Shown piece after piece: positions 1 to 8,827 of a stretch of 64,000 nt of DNA. Below the pieces are notes generated by a model. The model did not search any database. It worked only from the letters and a program-made list of their open reading frames with translations, and was not told where the DNA came from. How positions within the stretch are numbered: position 1 is the first letter of the stretch; each line of letters begins with the position of its first letter. This DNA comes from CAXXOK01 sp963664595 (GTDB lineage Bacteria; Bacillota; Clostridia; Christensenellales; Aristaeellaceae), in NCBI GenBank assembly GCA_963664595.2, contig CAXXOK010000010.1, forward strand, positions 744,001 through 808,000, written 5' to 3'. The position numbers were made by a program, and so were the translations under genes.

Positions 1-383
1 TCTTTCAGCTCTTCGATGTGGGTGATGTCATCTAAATTGATGAACGAATCCAGCTTCCGTGCCAGGCGGAACTCGCGGGGCGGCACCACATTGGCGGAAA
101 ACATGATATCTTCTCCGCGGAAGCCGCAGGCGTCCGCCAGCATCAGCTCCGTTTCACTCGCACAGTCCACACCGCAGCCCTCTTCTTTGAGGATGCGCAG
201 AATAGCGGGTGTCGGCAGCGCCTTGACCGCGAAATATTCTTTAAAATCCTCACACCACGAAAACGCCCGCTGCCAACGCCTGGCCGTAGAGCGGATTCCC
301 TGTTCATCGTACAGGTGAAACGGCGTATCAAACGCCTCGCATGCTTTGACAAACACGGAATCGGGAAGCGTGAAGTTAGGCAT
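1..383 (-). CDS. lysA: diaminopimelate decarboxylase, N-terminal part
   Basis: This is the first 127 codons of a PLP-dependent decarboxylase that converts meso-diaminopimelate to lysine, the last step of lysine synthesis. The gene runs off the left window edge. The segment YFAVKALPTP (about residue 49) is the PLP-lysine motif at the start of the alanine-racemase-like barrel, followed by the GCGVDCASETE region typical of LysA and related fold III decarboxylases. The start ATG at 383 follows an AAGGAGGA ribosome binding site at about 391-398. Ornithine/arginine decarboxylases of the same fold have similar motifs, but the N-terminal sequence and length fit LysA best. It is divergent from rpsT, with its own promoter at 418-447. 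Confidence 0.85.
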   Translation of the reverse strand, partial: MPNFTLPDSVFVKACEAFDTPFHLYDEQGIRSTARRWQRAFSWCEDFKEYFAVKALPTPAILRILKEEGCGVDCASETELMLADACGFRGEDIMFSANVVPPREFRLARKLDSFINLDDITHIEELK

Positions 384-417
384 GAACACATCCTCCTTGT
401 AACCATTATTGGACTAA

Positions 418-447
418 AGTGTAGCAAGCCGACAGGGCAATTGTCAA
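418..447 (-). promoter_or_regulatory. sigma-A promoter of lysA
   Basis: On the minus strand TTGACA (447-442) and TACACT (423-418) are separated by 18 bp. The lysA start codon lies about 35 bp downstream. Assigned by consensus only. Confidence 0.6.
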
Positions 448-538
448 CCATGCCGCATTGTTTTCTTGCTGTATTCAGGAGAACATATGCAAGCTCCTGT
501 GAAATTTTCGATATCTCCGGTGAATTCCATCAAACCGC

Positions 539-567
539 TTGCTTTTTACCATTCTTCATGTTACAAT
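539..567 (+). promoter_or_regulatory. promoter of rpsT
   Basis: TTGCTT (539-544) and TACAAT (562-567) have a 17-bp spacer, directly upstream of rpsT. The short leader carries GAGGAGGTGA right before the ATG. Confidence 0.6.
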
Positions 568-600
568 ACACCTTGCAAATTCATGAAACTGAGGAGGTGA

Positions 601-870
601 ATGACGTTGCCCAATATTAAATCCGCCATTAAGCGCGTGAAGGTAAGTGAGAAGAAAAACCTTCGCAACCGCATTGTGAAATCCAAGGTGAAAACCGCGA
701 TAAAGAAATTTGACGCGGAGCTTGCGGTGAATCCCGCAAATGCAGGCGCGCAATACAGCGCTACCACCTCCGCTATCGATAAGGCTGCTGCCAAAGGGAT
801 TGTCCACAAGAATACGGCCAATCGCAAAAAGGCAAGGCTTGCAAAGCAGATGGCAAAAGCCGCACAGTAA
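601..870 (+). CDS. rpsT: 30S ribosomal protein S20
   Basis: Small basic ribosomal protein of 89 residues that binds 16S rRNA in the body of the 30S subunit. The opening LPNIKSAIKRVKVSEK and the Lys/Arg-rich, Ala-rich helices (SAIDKAAAKGIVHKNTANRK) match bS20 throughout, and the length is normal for the family. The ATG at 601 sits immediately after GAGGAGGTGA (591-600), an unusually tight arrangement. The gene is a single cistron, with its own promoter (539-567) and an intrinsic terminator (897-922). Confidence 0.97.
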   Translation: MTLPNIKSAIKRVKVSEKKNLRNRIVKSKVKTAIKKFDAELAVNPANAGAQYSATTSAIDKAAAKGIVHKNTANRKKARLAKQMAKAAQ

Positions 871-896
871 ACGCGGTGATCAACCGGCAATTGAAT

Positions 897-922
897 AGAG
901 ACCGAGCGATCGGTCTCTTTTT
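897..922 (+). terminator. intrinsic terminator of rpsT
   Basis: Perfect 9-bp stem AGAGACCGA/TCGGTCTCT (897-905 with 910-918), GCGA loop, then a run of T. Confidence 0.9.
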
Positions 923-1109
923 CGTTGCAGATTATTGGGACTGCGGATGAGGAGGGTGTGTCGTTCCGGGCCATGCCGTTGCTTACGATTCATCCTTCTT
1001 ATCTTTGCAGGAGATATGTTGAACCTGAGCCTTCCCTGCCATTCGATAAACAGCTGCTGCCGGTCAATCAGGGGTAGTTGAAATAAGATACTATACGATA
1101 CCGGAAACG
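923..1109. other. intergenic, nothing recognised
   Basis: About 190 bp between the rpsT and parC terminators. I see no convincing ORF, promoter or RNA structure here. Confidence 0.5.
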
Positions 1110-1132
1110 AAAAAGCGGCAATGCCGCTTTTT
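1110..1132 (-). terminator. intrinsic terminator of parE-parC
   Basis: An 11-bp stem AAAAAGCGGCA/TGCCGCTTTTT with A/T tracts on both sides, so it can act in either direction. It follows the parC stop codon and faces rpsT. Confidence 0.8.
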
Positions 1133-1173
1133 CTCGTTTTCGGTATAACGGTCACGCGGCCGCGGCCGCTCTT

Positions 1174-3675
1174 CTACTCTGTCTGCGTGCCGCCTTCCGT
1201 TGGTTCTTCTTGGGCAACCGGTTCGCTGGCAAACGGCAGCAAGCCCGTCACCACATCGCCCAGCACGGCCATAACGCACGCTTTTCCCTTGTCCTGCTTG
1301 TTTTTCAGGGATATCTCCTCTGCCTGGAGGATGCTTGCGGGGCTATTTTTTTGCGTTATCAGCACAGCTTGCGGCAGCGTGCGTACCTGCAACGCCCCGG
1401 CTAGCACGGAACCATTGGAACCGGTTTTGTTGAACGTGAAGATTTTCACGCCTTTGCCCGCGCGCGCCTGCGGCTCGAACTCCATATAGAGGATCCGTTT
1501 GGCGTGGCCCCGGTCGGTCATGACCAGAATTTGATCGTTTGGCTGCGGCTGCGCGGCAAACATGATCCGGTCCTGTATATCCAGCGTCATGCCCTTCACA
1601 CCCCCTGTGGTCCGCCCCTGCACCGGGATTTTATCGCAATGGCAGCGCAGGCTCATACACTGTTCCGTCAGCATCAGCAGATCCGTTTCCGGATCCAGCG
1701 GAAACACGGTCAGCACCTCGTCGCCGTCCTTCAGCTTGATGGCGGCATACTGCTGGCGGTTGATGTTGTACTCCGAGGCAGCTGTGCGTTTGAGCATTCC
1801 GTCCCTGGTAATAAACAGCAGATCCGGCATGGCAGCCAGCTCATCCCCCGTGCAGCAGAACATCTGGACAAGCTTTTCATGATCGCCGATCCCCAGAATG
1901 ACGCCGGACAGAAGCGACCCCTTCTGGCTTGGCTTATTGCTCTCCGGCAGACTGTCCACCCGAATCTGGTAGCAGTTGCCCAGATTGGTCATCAGGTACA
2001 GGATGCGGTCGGTATCGGTTTCAAAGTGCCACAGAGGCAGTTCGTCCAGATTATCGCTGTCCGCGCGCACGGGCTGAAGCTTTTGGTAATATTTAGGGTA
2101 CATCCGCCGCAGATAGCCCGCGCGGGAGAAGGTGATGGTAGCCAGCTCCGCCACATGTTCTTCCTCCACCACGGCTTCCACTACGTGCTCCGGGTCCGCC
2201 ACCGTGGTGCGGCGGTCGTTGCCGTAGGTATCGGCAATTTCCATCAACTCGTGTTTCACCAGCCGCATCAGCTTCTTCTCGTTTTCCAGAATGCCTGTCA
2301 GGTATTCGATGTTTTTTAAAACCTCGGCATATTCATGCTTCAGAGTTTCAATCTCCAGCCCTGTCAGCCGCTGGAGCCGCATATCCAGGATTGCCTGTGC
2401 CTGAATCTCGTCCAGGGAGAAGCTTTCCATCAGCCTGGTTTTCGCTTCCTTGGGGGTCCGGCTGGCACGGATCATGGCGATGATCGCGTCCAGATTGTCC
2501 ACCGCGATCATCAGACCTTCCAGAATATGCGCGCGGGCTTTAGCCCTGTCCAGCTCGTACTGCGTACGGGCGGTGATCACATTTTTCTGGTGCTGGATGT
2601 AATAGCGGATGATGCTTCGCAGGCTCATCAGCTTGGGCTTTCCGCCCGCAATAGCCACCATGTTTACGCCAAAGGTGACCTGCATATCGGTGTACTTGAG
2701 CAGCGCGGCCAGAATCTTCTCCACGTCGTAGCCACTGCGGATCTCTACAATCGCTCGCATACCCGTACGGTCGCTCTCGTCGCGGATATCATAGATGCCG
2801 GCGAAAATTGCCTTTTTCTCTTCGCTGACCTTGAGGATTTTCTCCAGCATGGCCGATTTGTTCACCTGATAGGGAATCTCGGTGATAACAATCAACTGCC
2901 GCCCATTTTTTGCGCTTTCGATATGTGTGCGCGCGCGCAGTGTCAGCTTACCGCGGCCTGTAGCGTAGGCTTCTCTCAGCTCGTCGGTTTTCAGCAGAAT
3001 GCCGCCTGTGGGAAAGTCCGGCGCGGGCATGATCGCCATCAGTTCTTCCACGCTGATTTGCGGGTTGGCAATCTGCGCCACCACGGCCTGGATGCATTCA
3101 CGCAGATTGTGCGGCGGGATATTGGTCGCCAGCCCGATGGCGATACCGCTGGCGCCGTTGACCAGCAGGTTGGGGTAACGCGACGGCAGCATATCCGGCT
3201 CTTTGATGGTATCGTCAAAGTTGAGGCGAAAGGGTACGGTGTCCTTGTCGATATCGCGCAGCATTTGCATCGCCAGCGGCTGCATACGCGCTTCGGTGTA
3301 GCGCATGGCGGCGGCGCTGTCGCCATCGATGGAGCCGAAGTTGCCGTGCCCATCCACCAGCTGCTCGCGCATGCTGAAGTCCTGTGCCATGCGCACCAGC
3401 GCGTCGTATACGCTGGAATCGCCGTGCGGGTGAAACTTGCCCAGGCAGTCGCCCACGATGCGCGCGCACTTGCGGTGCGGGTGCTCCGGCTGCAGGTTGA
3501 GCTCCATCATTGTGAACAAAATGCGCCGCTGCACAGGCTTCAGCCCGTCTTCCACGCGGGGGATGGCACGTTCCATAATCACGTGCTCGGCATAGGGAAT
3601 CATAGAGTTGTGCATGACCTCTGCCATGGACATCTGGATGATGCCCTGTGTATTTTCCTCAGGCAAGCGGTTCAC
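1174..3675 (-). CDS. parC: DNA topoisomerase IV (type IIA) subunit A
   Basis: Breakage-reunion subunit of a type IIA topoisomerase, 833 residues. It forms an A2B2 enzyme with the upstream ParE. The catalytic tyrosine is Y126 in AMRYTEARM. The quinolone-determining segment HPHGDSSVYDALVRMAQ has Ser and Asp in the wild-type positions. The C-terminal beta-pinwheel starts near residue 510, and its GyrA-box is degenerate (VQGRTTGGVKG), which favours a ParC-like decatenase over gyrase A. The start is a GTG at 3675, overlapping the parE stop by 17 bp. An ATG 14 codons later lacks a ribosome binding site. GyrA remains the alternative because I see no second gyrase pair to compare. Confidence 0.85.
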   Translation of the reverse strand: MNRLPEENTQGIIQMSMAEVMHNSMIPYAEHVIMERAIPRVEDGLKPVQRRILFTMMELNLQPEHPHRKCARIVGDCLGKFHPHGDSSVYDALVRMAQDFSMREQLVDGHGNFGSIDGDSAAAMRYTEARMQPLAMQMLRDIDKDTVPFRLNFDDTIKEPDMLPSRYPNLLVNGASGIAIGLATNIPPHNLRECIQAVVAQIANPQISVEELMAIMPAPDFPTGGILLKTDELREAYATGRGKLTLRARTHIESAKNGRQLIVITEIPYQVNKSAMLEKILKVSEEKKAIFAGIYDIRDESDRTGMRAIVEIRSGYDVEKILAALLKYTDMQVTFGVNMVAIAGGKPKLMSLRSIIRYYIQHQKNVITARTQYELDRAKARAHILEGLMIAVDNLDAIIAMIRASRTPKEAKTRLMESFSLDEIQAQAILDMRLQRLTGLEIETLKHEYAEVLKNIEYLTGILENEKKLMRLVKHELMEIADTYGNDRRTTVADPEHVVEAVVEEEHVAELATITFSRAGYLRRMYPKYYQKLQPVRADSDNLDELPLWHFETDTDRILYLMTNLGNCYQIRVDSLPESNKPSQKGSLLSGVILGIGDHEKLVQMFCCTGDELAAMPDLLFITRDGMLKRTAASEYNINRQQYAAIKLKDGDEVLTVFPLDPETDLLMLTEQCMSLRCHCDKIPVQGRTTGGVKGMTLDIQDRIMFAAQPQPNDQILVMTDRGHAKRILYMEFEPQARAGKGVKIFTFNKTGSNGSVLAGALQVRTLPQAVLITQKNSPASILQAEEISLKNKQDKGKACVMAVLGDVVTGLLPFASEPVAQEEPTEGGTQTE

Positions 3676-5695
3676 CTGCTTTCAACGTATCTGCAATCTC
3701 GGTAAACGAGTCCTCGCGGTTAAAGTTTGCATACTGGCTGATGTACTCGCGGCGCGGCTCCACCTTGTCCCCCATGAGCACAGAAACCCGGTGCTCCACC
3801 TGCGCGGCGTCCTCGATGGTTACCTGCAGCAGCTTGCGGGATTGTGGGTCCATGGTGGTGGCCCACAGCTGCTCGGGGTTCATCTCCCCCAGTCCCTTAT
3901 ACCGCTGGATGGTGTAATTCTTCTTATTCTGTGTCAGTCGTTTAAGCTCCGTATCATCATATGCATATACGGATTTCCCTCCCTGCGTCACCCGGTAAAG
4001 CGGCGGCATACCGATGTACACATGCCCTTCAGCTACCAGCTCCCGCATATAGCGGTAGAAAAACGTCAACAGGATAGCGCGGATGTGCGCTCCGTCCTGA
4101 TCTGCGTCGCTCAGGATAATCACCTTATGATATTTCAGATTATCCAGTGTGAAGCTTTCGTCGATATTCGTACCCAGCGCGGTAATCACGGAGCGGAATT
4201 CCTCATTGGCCAGCACCTGATCCAGCCGCTTTTTCTCGGCGTTCAGGGGCTTGCCGCGCAGCGGCAGGATGGCCTGAAACCTCCGGTCCCGGCCCTGCTT
4301 GGCGCTGCCGCCTGCGCTGTCACCCTCCACGATGAACAGCTCGTTCATCGCGGGCGTGCGCCCTGTGCAGCTGGACAGCTTACCTACCAGCGGCGCGGCC
4401 TCCAGCGCGGTTTTCGCACGGGCTACGTCGCGCGCTTTACGGGCCGCATCGCGCACCTGCGCCGCCTTTACAGCCTTTTCAATCAGCCGGGTTGCCAATT
4501 CCTGATGCTTCAGGTCTTCAAAATACGCCGTTAGCTGCTGTGTCAGAATAGCCTCAATGGCGGGCCGCACTTCGGTGTTGCCAAGCTTGCCTTTGGTCTG
4601 CCCCTCAAACTGCGGGTTTTTGACCATGGCGATCATCACGGCGGTCATGCCCTCGCGGTAATCGTCCCCGCCCAGATTGGAATCCTTGTCCTTCAGCGCG
4701 CCCAGCTTGCGGGCAAAATCATTGAGCACCTTGGTATAGGCCGTGCGGAAGCCGGTTTCGTGCGTGCCTCCCTCGGAGGTGGGGATGTTGTTGACATAGG
4801 AGAATACGTTCTCCGTGTAGCTGTCGGTATATTGGATTGCGACGCGGAACAGCGTATCGTCCCGTTGACCCTCCAGATAGATCGGTTCGTCAAACAGGGT
4901 GGATTTCTCAGCGTTTAAATACTTCACATAATCGATGATGCCGCCTTCAAAGCAAAACACTTGTTTATTTTCCGCGGCGGTATCGCTTTCCGCATTGTCA
5001 CCAGCTTCCTCGCCGTCCGTTGCGTTATGAGAATCCGCTGCTTTCCGTTCATCCTCAAAGGTGATGGTGACGCCTTTGTTCAGATAGGCAAGCTCCTTAA
5101 GCCTGCGCAGCACCAGATCGCCATTGAAATCCAGGGTTTCAAAAATACGGCGGTCCGGCTTGAAGCGCACCAGTGTACCACGTTTGCGGGTATTGGATAT
5201 GGCATGCAGCGGCACGGCTACCCGTCCGGCAATCACCTTGCCCAGTTTTTCGTCATAAGCGGATTCAAAGCGTATTTGGAAATGCTTGAATTCCTTATAG
5301 ACATCCACCAGCATCCATTCGGACAATGCGTTCACCACACTGCCGCCCACCCCGTGCAGGCCGCCGGAGTAGGCGTAGTTCTCATTGTCGAACTTACCTC
5401 CGGCATGCAGCTTGGTATAGATCACTTCCACACCCGATATTTTCAGCGTCGGGTGCTCATCCACCGGCACGCCGCGTCCGTTATCCCAAACGGAAGCAGA
5501 CCCGTCCTGATGGAGGGTGACCTCGATGGTGTCCGCAAACCCGCCCATGGCTTCATCCACGGCGTTGTCCACAATCTCCCACAGCATGTGGTGCAGCCCG
5601 CGGCTGCCCGTTGACCCGATATACATACCCGGTCGCATGCGAACGGCGTCCAGCCCTTCGAGCACCTTGATTTTATCCGCGTTATACGAGGCCAT
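3659..5695 (-). CDS. parE: DNA topoisomerase IV (type IIA) subunit B
   Basis: ATPase subunit of the topoisomerase, 678 residues. An N-terminal GHKL ATPase domain shows EIVDNAVDEA (Bergerat N-box), WDNGRGVPVDEHP and the SGGLHGVGGSVVNALS lid. A transducer domain follows, then a TOPRIM domain with EGDSAGGSAKQGRDR, LPLRGKPLN and the metal-binding DADQDGAHI. The chosen start is ATG 5695 with GAGGAGA upstream; an in-frame GTG five codons earlier overlaps that binding site. It is the first gene of a two-gene operon with parC. A TATAAT-like -10 is at 5739-5744. Confidence 0.88.
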   Translation of the reverse strand: MASYNADKIKVLEGLDAVRMRPGMYIGSTGSRGLHHMLWEIVDNAVDEAMGGFADTIEVTLHQDGSASVWDNGRGVPVDEHPTLKISGVEVIYTKLHAGGKFDNENYAYSGGLHGVGGSVVNALSEWMLVDVYKEFKHFQIRFESAYDEKLGKVIAGRVAVPLHAISNTRKRGTLVRFKPDRRIFETLDFNGDLVLRRLKELAYLNKGVTITFEDERKAADSHNATDGEEAGDNAESDTAAENKQVFCFEGGIIDYVKYLNAEKSTLFDEPIYLEGQRDDTLFRVAIQYTDSYTENVFSYVNNIPTSEGGTHETGFRTAYTKVLNDFARKLGALKDKDSNLGGDDYREGMTAVMIAMVKNPQFEGQTKGKLGNTEVRPAIEAILTQQLTAYFEDLKHQELATRLIEKAVKAAQVRDAARKARDVARAKTALEAAPLVGKLSSCTGRTPAMNELFIVEGDSAGGSAKQGRDRRFQAILPLRGKPLNAEKKRLDQVLANEEFRSVITALGTNIDESFTLDNLKYHKVIILSDADQDGAHIRAILLTFFYRYMRELVAEGHVYIGMPPLYRVTQGGKSVYAYDDTELKRLTQNKKNYTIQRYKGLGEMNPEQLWATTMDPQSRKLLQVTIEDAAQVEHRVSVLMGDKVEPRREYISQYANFNREDSFTEIADTLKAGEPLA

Positions 5696-5738
5696 TCGTT
5701 CTCTCCTCACTTGTTTGCAAGTACAATCCTAGCAATAA

Positions 5739-5767
5739 ATTATAGCATATTTTGTGTCCGCCCACAA
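5739..5767 (-). promoter_or_regulatory. probable promoter of parE-parC
   Basis: On the minus strand a perfect TATAAT (5744-5739) lies 17 bp from a weak -35, TTGTGG. It is about 45 bp upstream of the parE ATG. Confidence 0.5.
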
Positions 5768-5800
5768 GAAAAGCCCTCCGCATCCCCATGATGTGGAGGG
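5768..5800 (-). terminator. intrinsic terminator of tyrS operon
   Basis: Stem CCCTCC-CATC paired with GATG-GGAGGG (one internal mismatch, 5774-5800), followed on the minus strand by CTTTTC. It ends the aminotransferase-tyrS transcript. Confidence 0.8.
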
Positions 5801-5849
5801 ACTCATTGGGTAAGCGGCAAGCCGTTTCAGCCGCAACGCCAATCTCCGT

Positions 5850-7073
5850 CTATTCCAGCACCAGCCTGCAATAGCTTTTCTTGCCCTTGCGCAGCATCAG
5901 GCCGTCCGTGCCGAACTGTGCCGCGGCAATCACGGCGTCGATATCGGTTACCTTCTCGTCGTTCACTGTCACCGCGCCGGCCTGCACCATCTTGCGCGCC
6001 TCGCCGCGGCTTTTGCACAGGCCGCACTCGGCAAGCCATGTGGTAATGCGGCTATCCTCGGCAAGCATCGCGGCAGTCAGCGTAAAGGTGGGTACGTTGT
6101 CCATGCTGCCCTGCCCGCCAAACAGCGCCTGGGCCGCATCGGCTGCCTTTTCGGCTTCTTCCCTGCCGTGGATCATCTGGGTCATTTCAAAGGCCAGCAC
6201 CTTTTTGGCCTCGTTGATCTCGCTGTCCCTAAGCTCGCTCAGGCGGCGGATTTCGTCCATCGGCAGGAAGGTGAGAAGCTTGAGGAACATCTCCACATCC
6301 CCATCCTGCACGTTGCGCCAGTACTGGTAAAACTCGTAGGGCGTGGTGCGGTTGGGATCCAGCCAGAGCGCGCCTTTTTCGGTCTTGCCCATCTTTTTGC
6401 CGTCGGAGGTCATGATCAGCTTGTTGGTCAGGGCAAAGGCCTCGGCCTTTTCCTTGCGGCGGATGAGGTCCGCGCCGGAGAGAATATTGCTCCACTGGTC
6501 GTCGCCGCCGATTTGCAGCTTGCAGTTGTAGCGCTTGTACAGCTCCAGAAAATCATAGCTCTGCATGAGCATGTAATTAAATTCCAGAAACGTGAGGCCT
6601 ACTTCCAGCCGCTTTTTGTAGCACTCGGCGGTCAGCATGCGGTTAACGGAAAAGTAAACGCCGATATCACGCAGGAAATCCACATAGTTAAGGTCCAGCA
6701 GCCAGTCCGCGTTGTTGGCCATGATCGCGTTGCCTTCGCTGAAATCCAGCAGCGCGCTCAGCTGTTTCTGGATGGCGCTGATATTACCGGCAATTGTTTC
6801 CTTGGTCAGCATTTGCCGCAGATCGGTTTTGCCGCTGGGGTCCCCTACCATGGCCGTGCCGCCGCCGCACAGGATAATGGGCCTGTGCCCGGCCTGTTGC
6901 AGGCGCTTTGCCATGATCACGGGGATGATGTGTCCCACATGCAGGCTGTCCGCCGTGGGATCGATCCCCACGTAGAACGTTATCGATTCCTTTTCCATGG
7001 CCTTGTACAGATCCTCTTCAAAGGTAATCTGGGCCAGAATGCCGCGCTCCTTGAGCTGATCGAGAATATGCAT
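5850..7073 (-). CDS. tyrS: tyrosyl-tRNA synthetase
   Basis: Class Ic aminoacyl-tRNA synthetase of 407 residues that charges tRNA-Tyr in the cytoplasm. The HIGH-type signature is HVGH (residues 45-48) after YVGIDPTADSL. The KMSKS-type loop is KKMGKT. The last 65 residues form an S4-like RNA-binding domain (SRGEARKMVQAGAVTVNDEKV). The ATG at 7073 has AAGGAGAAAA in front. It starts 14 bp after the aminotransferase stop codon. The shared leader carries a T-box whose specifier codon reads UAC, so uncharged tRNA-Tyr probably induces it. Confidence 0.96.
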   Translation of the reverse strand: MHILDQLKERGILAQITFEEDLYKAMEKESITFYVGIDPTADSLHVGHIIPVIMAKRLQQAGHRPIILCGGGTAMVGDPSGKTDLRQMLTKETIAGNISAIQKQLSALLDFSEGNAIMANNADWLLDLNYVDFLRDIGVYFSVNRMLTAECYKKRLEVGLTFLEFNYMLMQSYDFLELYKRYNCKLQIGGDDQWSNILSGADLIRRKEKAEAFALTNKLIMTSDGKKMGKTEKGALWLDPNRTTPYEFYQYWRNVQDGDVEMFLKLLTFLPMDEIRRLSELRDSEINEAKKVLAFEMTQMIHGREEAEKAADAAQALFGGQGSMDNVPTFTLTAAMLAEDSRITTWLAECGLCKSRGEARKMVQAGAVTVNDEKVTDIDAVIAAAQFGTDGLMLRKGKKSYCRLVLE

Positions 7074-7087
7074 AACGGTTTTCTCCT

Positions 7088-8272
7088 TTATTTCTCAGCA
7101 AATAGTTCCCTGAGGATGCCCATGCCTGTTTTGATCTGCTCCAGTGTGCTGTTGGAGAAGTTCAGGCGGAAGGTATCATCGTGACCGCCGTCCGGGTAAA
7201 AGTGCGTGCCGGGCACATAGGCCACGCCGCGTTCCACCGCCTTCTGGAAACTGGCCGTGGCGTTGCCGCCTTCCGGCAGCGTGCAGAAGATAAACAGGCC
7301 GCCCTCAGGCGTTGTGTACTTTGTTCCTTCGGGAAAGGTTTTCAGTTCATGCAGCATCGCATGCATCTTATCGCGGTAAGCGCCCAGAATGGAATGCAGG
7401 TGCGGGTGCAGCAGCTGGCGGCGCAGGAACTGGTCGATAATTGCCTGCGTGAGCAGCGGTGTGTGCAGGTCGGTGCCCTGTTTGCCGACGGTGCATTTGG
7501 CAATGATCTCCTCGTGCGCCACCATATACCCCACGCGCATGCCGGGGCTGACGAGCTTGGAAAAGCTCCCCATGTACACCACATGTCCGCTCTTGTCGAA
7601 GTGCTTGATGGACGGCTGCACATGGCCGTCGTAGCGCAGGTCGCGGTAGGGATCGTCCTCGATCACGAGGAAGCCGTACTCCTCTGCCAATTGGGCAATC
7701 TTTTTGCGTCTTTCGGCGTTTAATGTTCTGCCGGTTGGATTTTGGAAGGTCGGAATGCAGTACAGCATTTTGGGGTGGTGCTGTTTCACCAGCGCCTCCA
7801 GTGTGTCGGTGATCAGGCCGCCGTCGTCACTCTCCACAGAAACCAGGTTTTGCTGATAGAGGCGAAGCGTTTGCATGTTGCCCAGAAAGGTCGGGTCTTC
7901 TACAAGGATGGTATCGCCGGGGTTGAGAAACGCCTTGCAGATCAAATCCACACCCTGCGTGGAGCCGGACAGGGGCAGGATGTTTTTCCGCTCCACGGGA
8001 AAATCATAATCCTCCTGCAGGTACGCCCGGAGGCTTTCCAGAAACGGCGGATAGCCTTCGGTTCCGCCATATTGCAGTATATTCTTGCCGTCCTGTAACA
8101 GCACATCTCTGGCAAGCTCGGCGCACAGCTCATTGGGCAGCGCGTCGGAGCTTGGGTTGCCGCCCGCAAAGCTGATAATTCCGGGTTGTGCCAGCAGCTT
8201 GAAAATCGCGCGGATAGCGCTTCCTGTAATGCCGTCAAACCGGTCCGCATAGGATACTCCCTTGGGCAGCAT
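7088..8272 (-). CDS. PLP-dependent aminotransferase, class I/II (LysN/aromatic type)
   Basis: Fold type I aminotransferase of 394 residues, of the group that includes 2-aminoadipate and aromatic aminotransferases. LSGSTQGVDLI marks the cofactor phosphate region, EDDPYRDLRY the Asp that contacts the pyridine nitrogen, and the Schiff-base Lys lies in MGSFSKLVSPGMRVGY. The translated frame is open further upstream, but the start is ATG 8272, preceded by GAAGGAGGGG; the extra codons belong to the T-box leader. Sitting first in an operon with tyrS under a tyrosine-type T-box suggests a role in tyrosine transamination. That substrate is inferred from regulation, not from active-site residues. Confidence 0.85.
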   Translation of the reverse strand: MLPKGVSYADRFDGITGSAIRAIFKLLAQPGIISFAGGNPSSDALPNELCAELARDVLLQDGKNILQYGGTEGYPPFLESLRAYLQEDYDFPVERKNILPLSGSTQGVDLICKAFLNPGDTILVEDPTFLGNMQTLRLYQQNLVSVESDDGGLITDTLEALVKQHHPKMLYCIPTFQNPTGRTLNAERRKKIAQLAEEYGFLVIEDDPYRDLRYDGHVQPSIKHFDKSGHVVYMGSFSKLVSPGMRVGYMVAHEEIIAKCTVGKQGTDLHTPLLTQAIIDQFLRRQLLHPHLHSILGAYRDKMHAMLHELKTFPEGTKYTTPEGGLFIFCTLPEGGNATASFQKAVERGVAYVPGTHFYPDGGHDDTFRLNFSNSTLEQIKTGMGILRELFAEK

Positions 8273-8295
8273 GATAACCCCTCCTTCAATCCATG

Positions 8296-8551
8296 AAAAA
8301 CGCCTTCCCCCACACTTGGGAGGAAGGCGGAGAAACCGCGGTACCACTTCCACATTGATCTGCCCTTGCGGACGGATCCTCAGAAAAAACATGTTCTTCC
8401 GCGCTGTAACCGGCGCACCGTCAGCTGCCTACTCGGTTTCCCTTTGGGAGCCTCGCTCAAAGATGTATTCGCCGCCGTGCCGCCGCCTTCTTCCACCAGC
8501 CGAAGGCTCTCTACAGGGTACACTGCGGGTACTGGTTCCTGTCATCGCGTT
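8296..8551 (-). promoter_or_regulatory. T-box riboswitch, Tyr (UAC) specifier
   Basis: The leader of the aminotransferase-tyrS operon has the features of a T-box. A Stem I region contains AGAGAG and GGTGGAAG. A specifier segment GAA-TAC-A places UAC at 8467-8465. The conserved AAGTGGTACCGCG box lies at 8349-8337. A terminator stem CGCCTTCC/GGAAGGCG with TTTTT (8329-8296) ends just before the ribosome binding site. The UGGU of the box would pair with an ACCA tRNA end, which fits tRNA-Tyr (discriminator A). Family knowledge says uncharged tRNA stabilises antitermination. Confidence 0.92.
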
Positions 8552-8557
8552 ATGTGC

Positions 8558-8586
8558 ATTATAGAGGATGATCGGCGGGGTGTCAA
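8558..8586 (-). promoter_or_regulatory. consensus promoter of T-box operon
   Basis: Perfect TTGACA (8586-8581) and TATAAT (8563-8558) on the minus strand, exactly 17 bp apart. Transcription would start about 8551, at the head of the T-box leader. Confidence 0.92.
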
Positions 8587-8736
8587 GGTTTTCCGCGCCG
8601 TTTCTCCTCCGTGTGCTGTTTGCCGGTTTTTCTGGTTCCGGATAAAAACGAGGGGCCGGAATGTGGAATTTTTATAGTACTTTTTGTTCAGAAGTAATAA
8701 AACTTTTACGCCACTGTGATTTTGATGAGATTTATA

Positions 8737-8800
8737 TTGACAAGCCAGAGTTAGAGGTGTTAAACTCTGAATGAATCAGAGTTAAAGTTATCTAACTTTT
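8737..8800 (+). promoter_or_regulatory. feo promoter with alternating operator half-sites
   Basis: TTGACA (8737-8742) is followed 17 bp later by a poor -10, TTAAAC (8760-8765). Over this lie four CAGAGTTA-like half-sites in alternating orientation: CAGAGTTA 8746-8753, TAAACTCTG 8761-8769, CAGAGTTA 8777-8784 and TAACTTTTG 8793-8801. They form nested inverted repeats, including a perfect 8-bp pair around 8764-8784. The most obvious ligand is the DtxR-family protein encoded at the operon end. Confidence 0.7.
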
Positions 8801-8827
8801 GCCGGGTTCGCATGAAGGAGGAAGATC

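Noticed and set aside
2335..3705. 456-codon plus-strand frame opposite parC
   Set aside because: Antisense to a well-supported topoisomerase gene; composition is His/Arg/Val-rich in the way typical of antisense shadows.
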